Made by a program: the position numbers and the translations under genes
In this document: piece after piece, positions 1-8,400 of the stretch
How the letters are laid out: the number at the start of each line of letters is the position of its first letter
Position numbering within the stretch: position 1 is the stretch's first letter
The notes under the pieces: model-generated
Database searches by the model: none
The model's input: only the letters and a program-made list of their open reading frames with translations
Told to the model about the DNA's origin: nothing
Source: Paulinella micropora
Taxonomy: Eukaryota > Cercozoa > Imbricatea > Euglyphida
NCBI GenBank assembly: GCA_009731375.1
Contig: BJOX01000235.1
Span: 131,526 to 152,967 of the forward strand
Reading direction: 5' to 3'
DNA length: 21,442 nucleotides

Positions 1-327
1 TATTCCGCAGTCCCAACAACCTCTTGCAAAACGTTGCCGCATGTGCAAGTGCGTACACCAAGCATGGTTGCTAGAACTACCTCAAAACCCCACCCATAAC
101 AATTTGGTATCCGCTGGGTCCACGGGCTATCAACCGGCTTAGCGGAGTTTAAGATCTTCGACAGGCGCCCAACGGCCCCATCTCCCCAGCATCATCCACC
201 AAATGGTTTTGAGTTGGCATCACAGTTTAACGCCGTAAGGCCATGGGGCTGGAGCTCTGATAAACAAGCGTGACTAAGTTTTTATCATCAGGTGTTACCC
301 TCAAATACATCACAGTCAACACTCCGA

Positions 328-330
<3 letters not shown>
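1..330. repeat. Dispersed repeat fragment bounded by a (TAA)n tract
   Basis: No coding potential is seen. The right end, about 265-335 (including the words tttttatcatcaggtgttac and caacactcc), is the reverse complement of 17386-17450 at high identity. In both places the shared segment abuts the same (TAA)n/(ATT)n simple repeat. This is therefore one end of a dispersed repeat present at least twice in the window in opposite orientations. The left 260 bases show no convincing match elsewhere in the window. Confidence 0.6.

Positions 331-411
<81 letters not shown>
331..411. repeat. (TAA)n microsatellite
   Basis: About 80 bases of nearly pure TAA/ATA trinucleotide with a single CAA interruption. 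Open frames across it give only poly-Ile, poly-Asn or poly-Tyr and are not genes. Confidence 0.95.
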
Positions 412-412
<1 letters not shown>

Positions 413-509
413 CATAATAATAACAACAATGATCATGATAATGTGTAGATGGGGGGCAATCCAGAATGCTGGCACAAAGTGAGTCCCATGGTAATCTGAA
501 TAACAACAT

Positions 510-960
510 ACATACCCTTAGTATGTATGTATCTCTATGTGTTTATGTATGCAAGTTTTTAAGTTTGTATATGTGCATGTGTGTTTATGCATCCTATGGT
601 ACAAGCTGTGTATACATATCCTTTTCTGTGTATATATCTTAATGTCTATGTGTATGTATCTGTGTCTGTGTGTACGTAACCAAGTATGTACGTTTTGTAT
701 TTGCGTGTGTGTTGATGCGCGCGATCTATTTATGTCATGTTTGTACATACCTATGTTATGTGTGTCTGTGTTTGTATGTATGTATGCATGCATGGATGGA
801 TGGTATGTATATGTGTATGTATGTATGTATGTATGTATGTAGTAGTATGATGTATGTATTAATATGTATGTATGTATGTATGTAACTTTATTATGGTAGG
901 TATACATTTATTAATATTAGTATGAATGTATTTGTGTGTGTGTGTGTGTGCCTGACAGGA
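510..960. repeat. TATG/TG-rich simple-sequence region
   Basis: Degenerate TATG and TGTG tandem sequence, purest at about 808-885 (tatg repeats) and 932-950 (tg repeats). The open frames on both strands have repetitive low-complexity translations and are not genes. Confidence 0.9.
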
Positions 961-1182
961 TCTGCATGTTCCCGACATTCCCGATGACCCCGACCCGCCT
1001 TACTACAGTGACCAATAATTTACTTCAAGGTTTTTTTTTCGCAAACACTTTTATAATAATGAGATTAATATTTAATTTATTTTCTCGATTCAGTAGTATC
1101 GGCGATCTATGATGAAGCTGTTCAAGCAGCATCGTCAACCAAACTATTAATACACATACATAATTTTTGACATTCCGACATT
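961..1182. other. AT-rich unique DNA, nothing recognised
   Basis: Non-repetitive AT-rich sequence between the TG tract and the inverted-repeat element. No ORF, RNA gene or known motif is seen. Confidence 0.5.
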
Positions 1183-1525
1183 GTAGTACAATACATGTAT
1201 TACTGGGTATCTACATTCAAGTGTCAAACTCAGCCATCGAATTTGAGTTAAGGGTCAGATTTCATGATTAGCGGTCAGATTTTACAATAGATTAGCGACC
1301 AGAAGTCAAATTAGTTCAATTTAACTGTACAATAACATTTCGCAAAAAGTATACAGATTTCGTGGGCGTATATAGCCGTTAAATTAAGCTAATTTGAGTT
1401 CTGATCACTATTTCGATACAATATCTAACCGCTAATCTGCAATCTCGCCCTCAGTAGTAACTAAAATTCGATGGCTGAGTTTGGCACTTGAATGTACACG
1501 GTAATAGAAATCTACTGTAGTAAGC
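1183..1525. mobile_element. MITE-like / foldback element (long imperfect inverted repeat)
   Basis: The arms are about 1183-1328 and 1376-1525, with a spacer of about 47 bases. The best part is a 29-bp block, 1216-1244, which matches the reverse complement of 1464-1492 with one mismatch (core caaactcagccatcgaattt). Similarity continues, with small indels, to the outer ends (tagtacaata against tactacagta) and the inner ends (aatttaactg against aatttaacgg). There is no coding capacity. Size and structure fit a non-autonomous DNA transposon or foldback element. I could not define a clear target-site duplication. Confidence 0.6.
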
Positions 1526-2766
1526 TTCAAGTGATGCTGGAAAATACTGACATGAAAAATATTTCATATGCTAAGCCGCAAGTTACGTATAAATCAATTT
1601 ATTAATAATTTACTACGTGTAGGTATTAATAAATGCTTGGAAAAACAGTTCGAGCGGCAAGTTAATATTTATGCCGGCCCACCCGGTATCATGATAATGA
1701 CTCGTGACATTACTGTAGTGATGTTCCGGTCTGTCGGTTGTAGGCATCACCCTCCGGATAGCCGGTAAAAATACCTTTTCCTGGTGACAGGTGCACCCGG
1801 GCCAGCTTGTTTTTCAGTATTATTTGTCCGGATTGGACCTGATGCAATTTTATTCCTGGTCTGTTGCCGTTTTCCTTTTTGGCTTCACTGAGCTAATACA
1901 ACGAGACATCATTCTCATTCTTGAGGACTGTGTTTAGTTGTATTACCGACTTTTTACGAGCTATCGTTGGGGGCATTACATTTGGAGTCCACATCACTAG
2001 GGTGATTTCTTTCTGCTTTGCCACACAGGCAACAGAGTGAATTTTCACTGACCTGTCTCACACGGGGACGTCAGACGAAAACAAATACTCCAACACAGCT
2101 CCCTCATAACTCTTTCACAAAACAAATAATTTGATTGGTCTCAAGCAGGTGTCTCGTACCCTCTAGCCCAATCAGTATCTGTGTGCTCACAAGGAGACAT
2201 CAGATACAAACTCTCTGTCGTTCTTGCTGTTCTCACACAGAGACCAAGAAGAAGGAGGTGGACAGAAGAGTGAAGGAACACACACAAAACACAAACAAGC
2301 ATAGGGACAGGAGCACAACACTCTACCCTTCTAGTTTGTGCATTTATCTGCATTATCTCACACATACGTCAGAGTATTTTTGCAAATCTCTGATCGTTTT
2401 CTAAAGGTAGGTCTGAGAACCTATCCGACCGACTGTCGACTTCTCAAGGAGAGCTTTTCTAGCTTCTCTATTACTATCTGTGTGTAGGTCCAAGTGCCTC
2501 ATACTAGATACAATATAGAAAAGAAGGAGGAGAAAGTAATCTGAGTAAGGAGAACAAGAAATCGGAGAAAGTCTCAAAGACTATTTTTCTCAAACAAAAA
2601 CAAACATACAAACAGTGTTTCATAGAGGACAGGGAATCTTATCCTACCCTCTCTATTAGTTTCTCTCTTCACTAGTCAATCGACTGAAGGAGGAACAGAA
2701 CACAAACGAACAAAAACCAAACATAGGAGCTGACACTGTCCTCCTGTTGATCACTACTACGACATC
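1526..2766 (+). other. 5' leader / upstream region of the retrotransposon
   Basis: About 1.24 kb of non-coding DNA directly upstream of the gag AUG. It would be expected to hold the 5' LTR and primer-binding site, but I found no segment repeated downstream of pol and no convincing tRNA-complementary site. From about 2490 it becomes purine/AC rich, like an untranslated leader. Three loosely similar blocks (ctcacacggggacgtcagac at about 2057, a relative at about 2188, and tctcacacatacgtcagag at about 2355) may be diverged regulatory repeats; this is weak. The small frames here have no recognisable product. Confidence 0.45.
2407..2487 (+). other. Possible 81-nt intron in the retrotransposon leader
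   Basis: A donor-like AAAG|GTAGGT at 2407 is followed by a pyrimidine-rich stretch (gcttttctagcttctctatt), a possible branch sequence and an acceptor tgtgtgtAG at 2486-2487. The size fits a short protist intron. The call rests only on splice-site consensus. Confidence 0.3.
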
Positions 2767-5466
2767 ATGTCGACAGAGACCGCCGAAGTGAGTGAATTCT
2801 CGGAGGCAGATCAAAGAAGAGAAGAAGAAGAAGAAGGAGGAGGAGGAGGAGGAAGAGGATTGAATGAAGGAGGAGGAGGAGGATTGAATGAAGGAGGAGG
2901 AGATGAAGGAGTAGGAGGAGGAGTAGAAGAGGGCTGGGATGATGAAGGAAGATATGGAGGAGACGAAGATGAAGGAGGATTTGAACAAGAAGAGACGGGA
3001 GGAGGAGGAGCATATGGTAATCCCTTACCACCTGCCTACACGGGAGGAGGAGGACGAAAAATGATCGACTTGATTCATAGTGATGGAGAGGAGATCACAG
3101 TGGAGGAACAACAGTGGGTGCAAGACCACTATGACCTCACTAAAAAAGAGTTTGATAACAAGATGGGGGTAGAGAAGGATACCTATGTGTGGATCCCTCA
3201 GGATCAAAGAAGAGAGAAAAGTCGTGCTAAAAAGGATGTCTATATCCTATTATCAAACACAGCACAGCTCCTCGGCAAACTGGTCTCTGATCCAGAAGAG
3301 AGAAAGAAGATACAGCATATCAAGTTTGGGGACACACACACCCACCTTGAATTACTCGATGCTATCTTTGGGGTGTACACTCAAACCCTGATTTGGGAAC
3401 GTACATACGGCCCACGATGTGAGGGTTACCTCCAGTACACAAACCCAAGAGCAACGGCCAGATTCCTCGCGACTGGTCAGGAGGCAGTCGATGTAACAAA
3501 AATGAAGACCAATCTGGGTTCGAAAAACTCGAGTGGCATATTTCATTTTTTTACAATGGAAATAAAGGCCTTGGAGGAGGGGAAGGCAGAGATGGAAAAA
3601 AGCATTAAGGCAGCAGGAGAAACTCATCCTGTGATTGATGAGTTAGAGAAGACCGACAGAGTTCTGACCAAGATCAGACTGTTGATGGGTGCGTTACTGC
3701 ACAAGGAGGCATGGAAGAGATGGATTCCTACCAAGGATCACTCTGTCCTTAAATCACTTAGTAACGCACCACCGGTCGCCAACAAAGCAGGTGTTGACCA
3801 ATATGTGGAGAAATATAATTTTCTCAGATCTGCTTCTGAATTGGTGGCCTTTATCACTCATGCTCAAAAGCTGGTGATATCTGAGAAGAAGAAGGCGAAA
3901 GAGAATGAGGAGTTCGAGAAGACGATGAGACTGGAAAGAATGAAAGCAAAAGTGAGTGGTGCAAAGACACACCCTCCGACATATTTGACCCCACCAGCTC
4001 CTGCCCCACCAGCCCCTGCACCCTCGGGCTCAACTACGGTGGTGGTCACAAACACGGAGAAGAAGGACAGACAGAACATCATAAATGCCTTCAAGGGGAA
4101 GAAAGGAGGAGTGGCAAGTCTCATGCTATATGCCAAGACGAGCTCAGACAAAGACTCTGATGCTTCGCTTTTGAGCAAGCTCAAAGAGATCAATGCCTGC
4201 ATGAAGGCTTTTCCTTGCGACGAAACGCAGGAATACGAGGCCCTTGTTACTGTTTTTGACCAATCTCTAGTCTCGGAGGGATTTGATCTGACACAGTACA
4301 AGTTTTTGAGAAAGAAGGAGGAGATTAAGAGAAACAATGCAACAGGCCTAGACGCTCAGTGTGAACTGGCGGTGGCCACACTCATTTCATATTTTCAATC
4401 TCATGGATACCAGCATCTCTGCACTGGTACTCTCATAGGATTTGAAATCTTTGAGACAGTGGCGATGAGTTTGAGGAGTGCTGTTGGCTTGGCGGCGACC
4501 CTTACGGAGGTAGTTTCCTCCTATGGGCTATTCTATGGCCGCAAGTCGATCATCCTCTATTTCTTTTCGGCGTTACACACAGTTAACCCGAGTAAGCTTA
4601 CTCAGCTCATACAACAATGCTCGACGTTTAGCTCAGTGAAGTCCAAGAACTTCCTCGAGACACACGTGTTCGAAAATACGGTTCAAAGCGTTGCTCCGTC
4701 AGCACTGTTTCAAGAAGTGATGAGTGCATGCTCAAACATGGACTCGCTCACGGAGGCACATACGGCACAGGCAGGCGGTGTACCTGTTGGCGCACAAGCC
4801 ACGTACACAAACAGAGTTGCCGGTTGGAAGAGACAGAGAGAGCCAGACCTGAAGACCGCATGTTGGAGGTGGTTCGCGGGCTTGCAGTGTAAGGCACAGA
4901 TGGAGAACAGAGACTGCTCTTTCAATCATGATAGGCAGAACCCAACAGCAAGGGCAAATTTTCTGAGCAGGACGGAAGGCAAGGAACCGGGCCTTTTCAA
5001 TATGCTTCAGATTGCCGCTGTGAACGAAGGTTGGTATGCCAATATGTGTGATGATGAGGAGTTACGAGAGGCAATCATTACCTACATGAAGAGGATGAAG
5101 GAGAAGAAGGAGGAAAGGGAGAGACAAAAGAACTTAAAGGCCTCTCAAAGAGGACGAGAAGGAGGAGGAGGAGCAGGAGGAGGAGGAGGAGGAGGAGGAG
5201 GAGGAGGACGAGGACGAGGAACATGGAGAGGAGCCTCGAGGTGGCAGGGAACCCCTCAGAGAGGAAGAGGAGGAGGTCGGGGATATACCCCTTATGGAGG
5301 GAGAGCTGTTCGAGCTCCAGCCCCCCCACCCAGAGGAGGAGGAGGCTCGTGGGCAAGCTCCAACCCGAATTTCGGTCGAGCTCAGGCCTACAACACTGCC
5401 TCGGAGACCGATACGTCATCCTACCCGGACACTACTCAAGGTAATCGTTTCGAGGTGGTGGAATGA
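2767..5466 (+). CDS. gag: Gag-like polyprotein of the Ty3-type element
   Basis: The frame has 899 codons, long for a Ty3-type Gag. Its role would be assembly of the virus-like particle and packaging of element RNA. Visible layout: an acidic, Gly/Glu-rich low-complexity N-terminus (residues about 17-80); a helical, charged middle; a Pro/Ala linker (about 402-420); a second helical block (about 430-690) that may be the capsid; a CCCH-like zinc finger with Cys699, Cys708, Cys717 and His721 (C-x8-C-x8-C-x3-H); and a Gly/Arg-rich, RGG-type tail (about 795-865) suited to RNA binding. No retroviral CCHC knuckle is seen. The ATG at 2767 is the first in the frame and has A at -3. The frame ends in UGA at 5464-5466 and pol continues in the same phase. 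Assignment as Gag rests on position and nucleic-acid-binding features, not on a recognised capsid motif. Confidence 0.8.
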   Translation: MSTETAEVSEFSEADQRREEEEEGGGGGGRGLNEGGGGGLNEGGGDEGVGGGVEEGWDDEGRYGGDEDEGGFEQEETGGGGAYGNPLPPAYTGGGGRKMIDLIHSDGEEITVEEQQWVQDHYDLTKKEFDNKMGVEKDTYVWIPQDQRREKSRAKKDVYILLSNTAQLLGKLVSDPEERKKIQHIKFGDTHTHLELLDAIFGVYTQTLIWERTYGPRCEGYLQYTNPRATARFLATGQEAVDVTKMKTNLGSKNSSGIFHFFTMEIKALEEGKAEMEKSIKAAGETHPVIDELEKTDRVLTKIRLLMGALLHKEAWKRWIPTKDHSVLKSLSNAPPVANKAGVDQYVEKYNFLRSASELVAFITHAQKLVISEKKKAKENEEFEKTMRLERMKAKVSGAKTHPPTYLTPPAPAPPAPAPSGSTTVVVTNTEKKDRQNIINAFKGKKGGVASLMLYAKTSSDKDSDASLLSKLKEINACMKAFPCDETQEYEALVTVFDQSLVSEGFDLTQYKFLRKKEEIKRNNATGLDAQCELAVATLISYFQSHGYQHLCTGTLIGFEIFETVAMSLRSAVGLAATLTEVVSSYGLFYGRKSIILYFFSALHTVNPSKLTQLIQQCSTFSSVKSKNFLETHVFENTVQSVAPSALFQEVMSACSNMDSLTEAHTAQAGGVPVGAQATYTNRVAGWKRQREPDLKTACWRWFAGLQCKAQMENRDCSFNHDRQNPTARANFLSRTEGKEPGLFNMLQIAAVNEGWYANMCDDEELREAIITYMKRMKEKKEERERQKNLKASQRGREGGGGAGGGGGGGGGGGRGRGTWRGASRWQGTPQRGRGGGRGYTPYGGRAVRAPAPPPRGGGGSWASSNPNFGRAQAYNTASETDTSSYPDTTQGNRFEVVE
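4861..4929 (+). other. CCCH-like zinc finger of Gag
   Basis: Cys699 (4861-4863), Cys708 (4888-4890), Cys717 (4915-4917) and His721 (4927-4929) give C-x8-C-x8-C-x3-H. This resembles the CCCH RNA-binding finger (usually C-x7/8-C-x5-C-x3-H) more than the retroviral C-x2-C-x4-H-x4-C knuckle. The middle spacing is longer than usual, so zinc binding is inferred. Confidence 0.6.
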
Positions 5467-5475
5467 CTGGAGGGG
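5464..5475 (+). promoter_or_regulatory. Candidate UGA readthrough site between gag and pol
   Basis: Gag ends in a single TGA followed by CTGGAG. Pol is in the same frame (2767 and 5467 are both phase 1), and the frame is open from 5467 to 11277. The first in-frame ATG of pol is at 5647, well inside the frame. UGA followed by CU is a leaky context in other systems, most strongly UGA-CUA. Readthrough would link Gag to Pol at a low ratio. Alternatives are reinitiation at 5647, or a nonsense mutation in a formerly continuous gag-pol frame. Confidence 0.55.
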
Positions 5476-8400
5476 GAAGAAGAGAGGAAGGAGAAGACTG
5501 TGAAGTTTAACCCTAAAGTCACAGTGCTTTCTAATGCTGTTGTGCAGACTGGGCCAACGCTTCCTCTATGTGAAAACAAAGATGTGGGTACACAGAGACT
5601 GCAGCCCCAAGGTAGTCTCATACCCGTTCATACAGCACGGTTACCAATGATAACTGATGCAAATAGGAAGGCGAGACTTGCGATGGAGGCGAGGAGGCCA
5701 ATGGCAGACGTATCGCCTCGGCCAAGCAAACAACCACGAACAGACTCAATGTCTACGGTCGCGGCGGGTGGCGAGCAAAAAGACAATGTGTGTACTCAAG
5801 TACCACAAGACAATGTCGCTCAAATAGTAAACGCACCAGTACCGCAGAATAATAAAAATGTTAATGAGGTGAAGCAGGAGGAGAAGAAGGAGGAGTTGAA
5901 AAACTTAGAGACAAGACTCCAAAATTTGGAACGTAAAGTTCTTGTTCTCGCAGCCAATATACACAGGCCCGATGCTCTGTGTTATACGGAACTTTATTGT
6001 GAAACATTGAAGACAATATTAAAAGTTGGTAATGATACGATGGCGAATATTAATATTGTCGGCAGGAAGTTTTTTAATCGATACCGGGACTGGGTGGACG
6101 GAAATATGAAAAAGTCAACGGGCACTCTCAAAGGAGTGAGCAGCCGGACGGATATCACGGGAATCATCACACTGACCTTTAAATTGAAATCCGCACGAGT
6201 ATACCGTATGGACCTCTATGTCGTCCCCGGTTACCACGGGTCAATATTACTATCGTATGACCAATTGGCTACGATGGGGGCTGTGATTGATTGCGCCGCA
6301 CGGCGAGTGATATATGGAGTAAAAAGAGGAGAAGAGAACGATATTGATCCCTTCAACGCTACTGACTCTTATGAGGCTTATGAGCTGAGTCTAGCGACGG
6401 ATCACAAAAAGATGGCCATCGCACATGAGGCACTTGAGGTGTACGTTCACCCCCATGTCGTAAGACCGGATGAACTGTCCTGGACCGACAATTGGGAATC
6501 CCAAGTGTGCACTGTCACAGTTCCGACATGCCATTGGGACAAAAAGTCTATTGATGACTTAATCGAGAAGCGAAAGGAGGAGATTATATGTGTCGCACAA
6601 AGAAGCCCGTCGTTGGCGAGATTCGCGGAAGGAGTAGGAACAGATGTCCATATTACTAACGGATACTGTTTCCATGCGAAAGTAGGAGAAGAAAAAAGGG
6701 AGGCGTTTGTACCAAGGAGAACGGGGCGAATCCCGGATACTCCACCAGAAACTATTAAAAGTTTTATTACTGATTTCTGGGGTGACGAGCCCACGTGGCC
6801 GCGTTCACTGTCTGAAGTGAAGAAATGCTTACGGACTTTATTCGAAAATAATAAGCCGTATACTATTATCCTGCCATATAATGAGAAGGCGATATGGGCG
6901 CAGGAAATAAGGGACCGGCTTATTGATCATCCTATACCGGTACCCTCTCGCAAGCAACAGCTAGTGGTGGCTTGTCGTATGGGAACTCGTGAGCAGAGCA
7001 GTGCATACAAGCGGAAGCTCAGAGACCTCGACAAGTTGAAATTGATACCGCAAGCATTCACATGCTTTGATGGTTTTTACACCCGTAAAGCTCCTTTGCA
7101 ATACGCGAGACTCATTGACATGCTGGTGGAGCTCGGTAAAGATGATGAGCCGGACACGGTCACGTATGAAAAGACGGGCCTAGATGATGTCTCGGAAGAG
7201 GACTTAGGCTTGGAGGAGGACAGAGAACCCCTCAAGCAACATAAGCAGATGTCTGATGAAGATTTTCAAGAGGCGGCGCGGAAAATATTGGAAGAAGGAG
7301 TAGGCACGGAGAAGGAGAAGGAGCTTTTAAAAGCCAAATTAGAGGCGAACAAGGAAATTTTTGACCCTCCACATGCAGGTGGTGTCAAGCCTGAAGATTT
7401 CACTGCGGTTATTTACAAAATACCGGGTGCGGAGCCGTCACCGGCACCACGAAGGGCGAATTTGAGTATACATGAGGCGAAGATAGCGGAGGAGCTAGCA
7501 AGACAGCTGCTCAATGAGGACTTTATTGAGAGATCAACATCTCCAATAGTCTCACAACCGAGAATAGTGCCGAAGCCAGGAGGAGAATGGCGCCTGACAG
7601 TTAACTATGCTCGTGTTAACAAGGTGCTGGAGGAAGAGAGAAATCCTCTCCCGACATTAGAAGAAGGAAGGAGAGTACTGCGGAATGCAAAATTCTATTC
7701 GGTCATTGACCTTAAGAATGGCTTCTGGCAGATACCACTGGAGGAAAAGTCCAGATGGCTGACGGCGTTTGTGGTGGGTATGGAAATATACCAATGGAAA
7801 GTGCTTCCGATGGGCCTCAAGCAAGCCCCAGGACTTTTCCAGAAGGCGATGCAGAAGATGTTGAGCAGTCAGTACGATGATTTGTCTGACGGTGGCTTTA
7901 TGAGAAGGCGGGGACAGAAGGCGGGAGAATATGCATTTTGCTATATCGATGACATTATCGTATACTCTAACACAATGGAGGAGCATATCGATCATTTGTC
8001 CGATATATTCAGGCGCATCGGAGCTTTTGGCCTGAAGTGCAATCTAAAGAAGTGTCAACTTGCCAAGACGAGTGTGACATACTTAGGGTACGAGATCTCC
8101 CATAATCGAGTCTCGATATCCAAAGAGAAGAGGGAGGAGATTATGAATCGACCGATACCGAAGAACCGCACTGAATTGCACTCATTCCTTGCGATGGCGC
8201 AATACTATAGCCAGTTTATACCCGATTGGGGTGCAACACGGGCTAAAGTGGAGAAAATGATAGATTTTGGAGACTTTGAGAAGTGGGACGAAGAGGCTTT
8301 GCAAGCGTTTCATGCGCTCAAAGATCTCATTTACAAAGACCCGAAAGACGGAGGACTGGTGTTAACGATGCCCGACTTTACGAAACAATTCGTAGTCGAT

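Noticed and set aside
1568-1768. Small 66-codon frame upstream of the retrotransposon
   Set aside because: No recognisable content and no conservation evidence. The length is expected by chance.
2024-2045. Possible primer-binding site (ggcaacagagtgaa resembles the complement of an initiator-Met tRNA end)
   Set aside because: It lacks the leading TGG, has several mismatches, and there is no LTR end next to it.
2135-2404. 89-codon frame in the leader
   Set aside because: Low-complexity composition, no recognised product, and it lies in the presumed untranslated leader.
5500-5502. GTG at 5500 as the start codon of pol
   Set aside because: The frame is open from 5467 directly after the gag stop, and a nuclear eukaryotic gene would not normally start at GTG. 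It is an arbitrary start.
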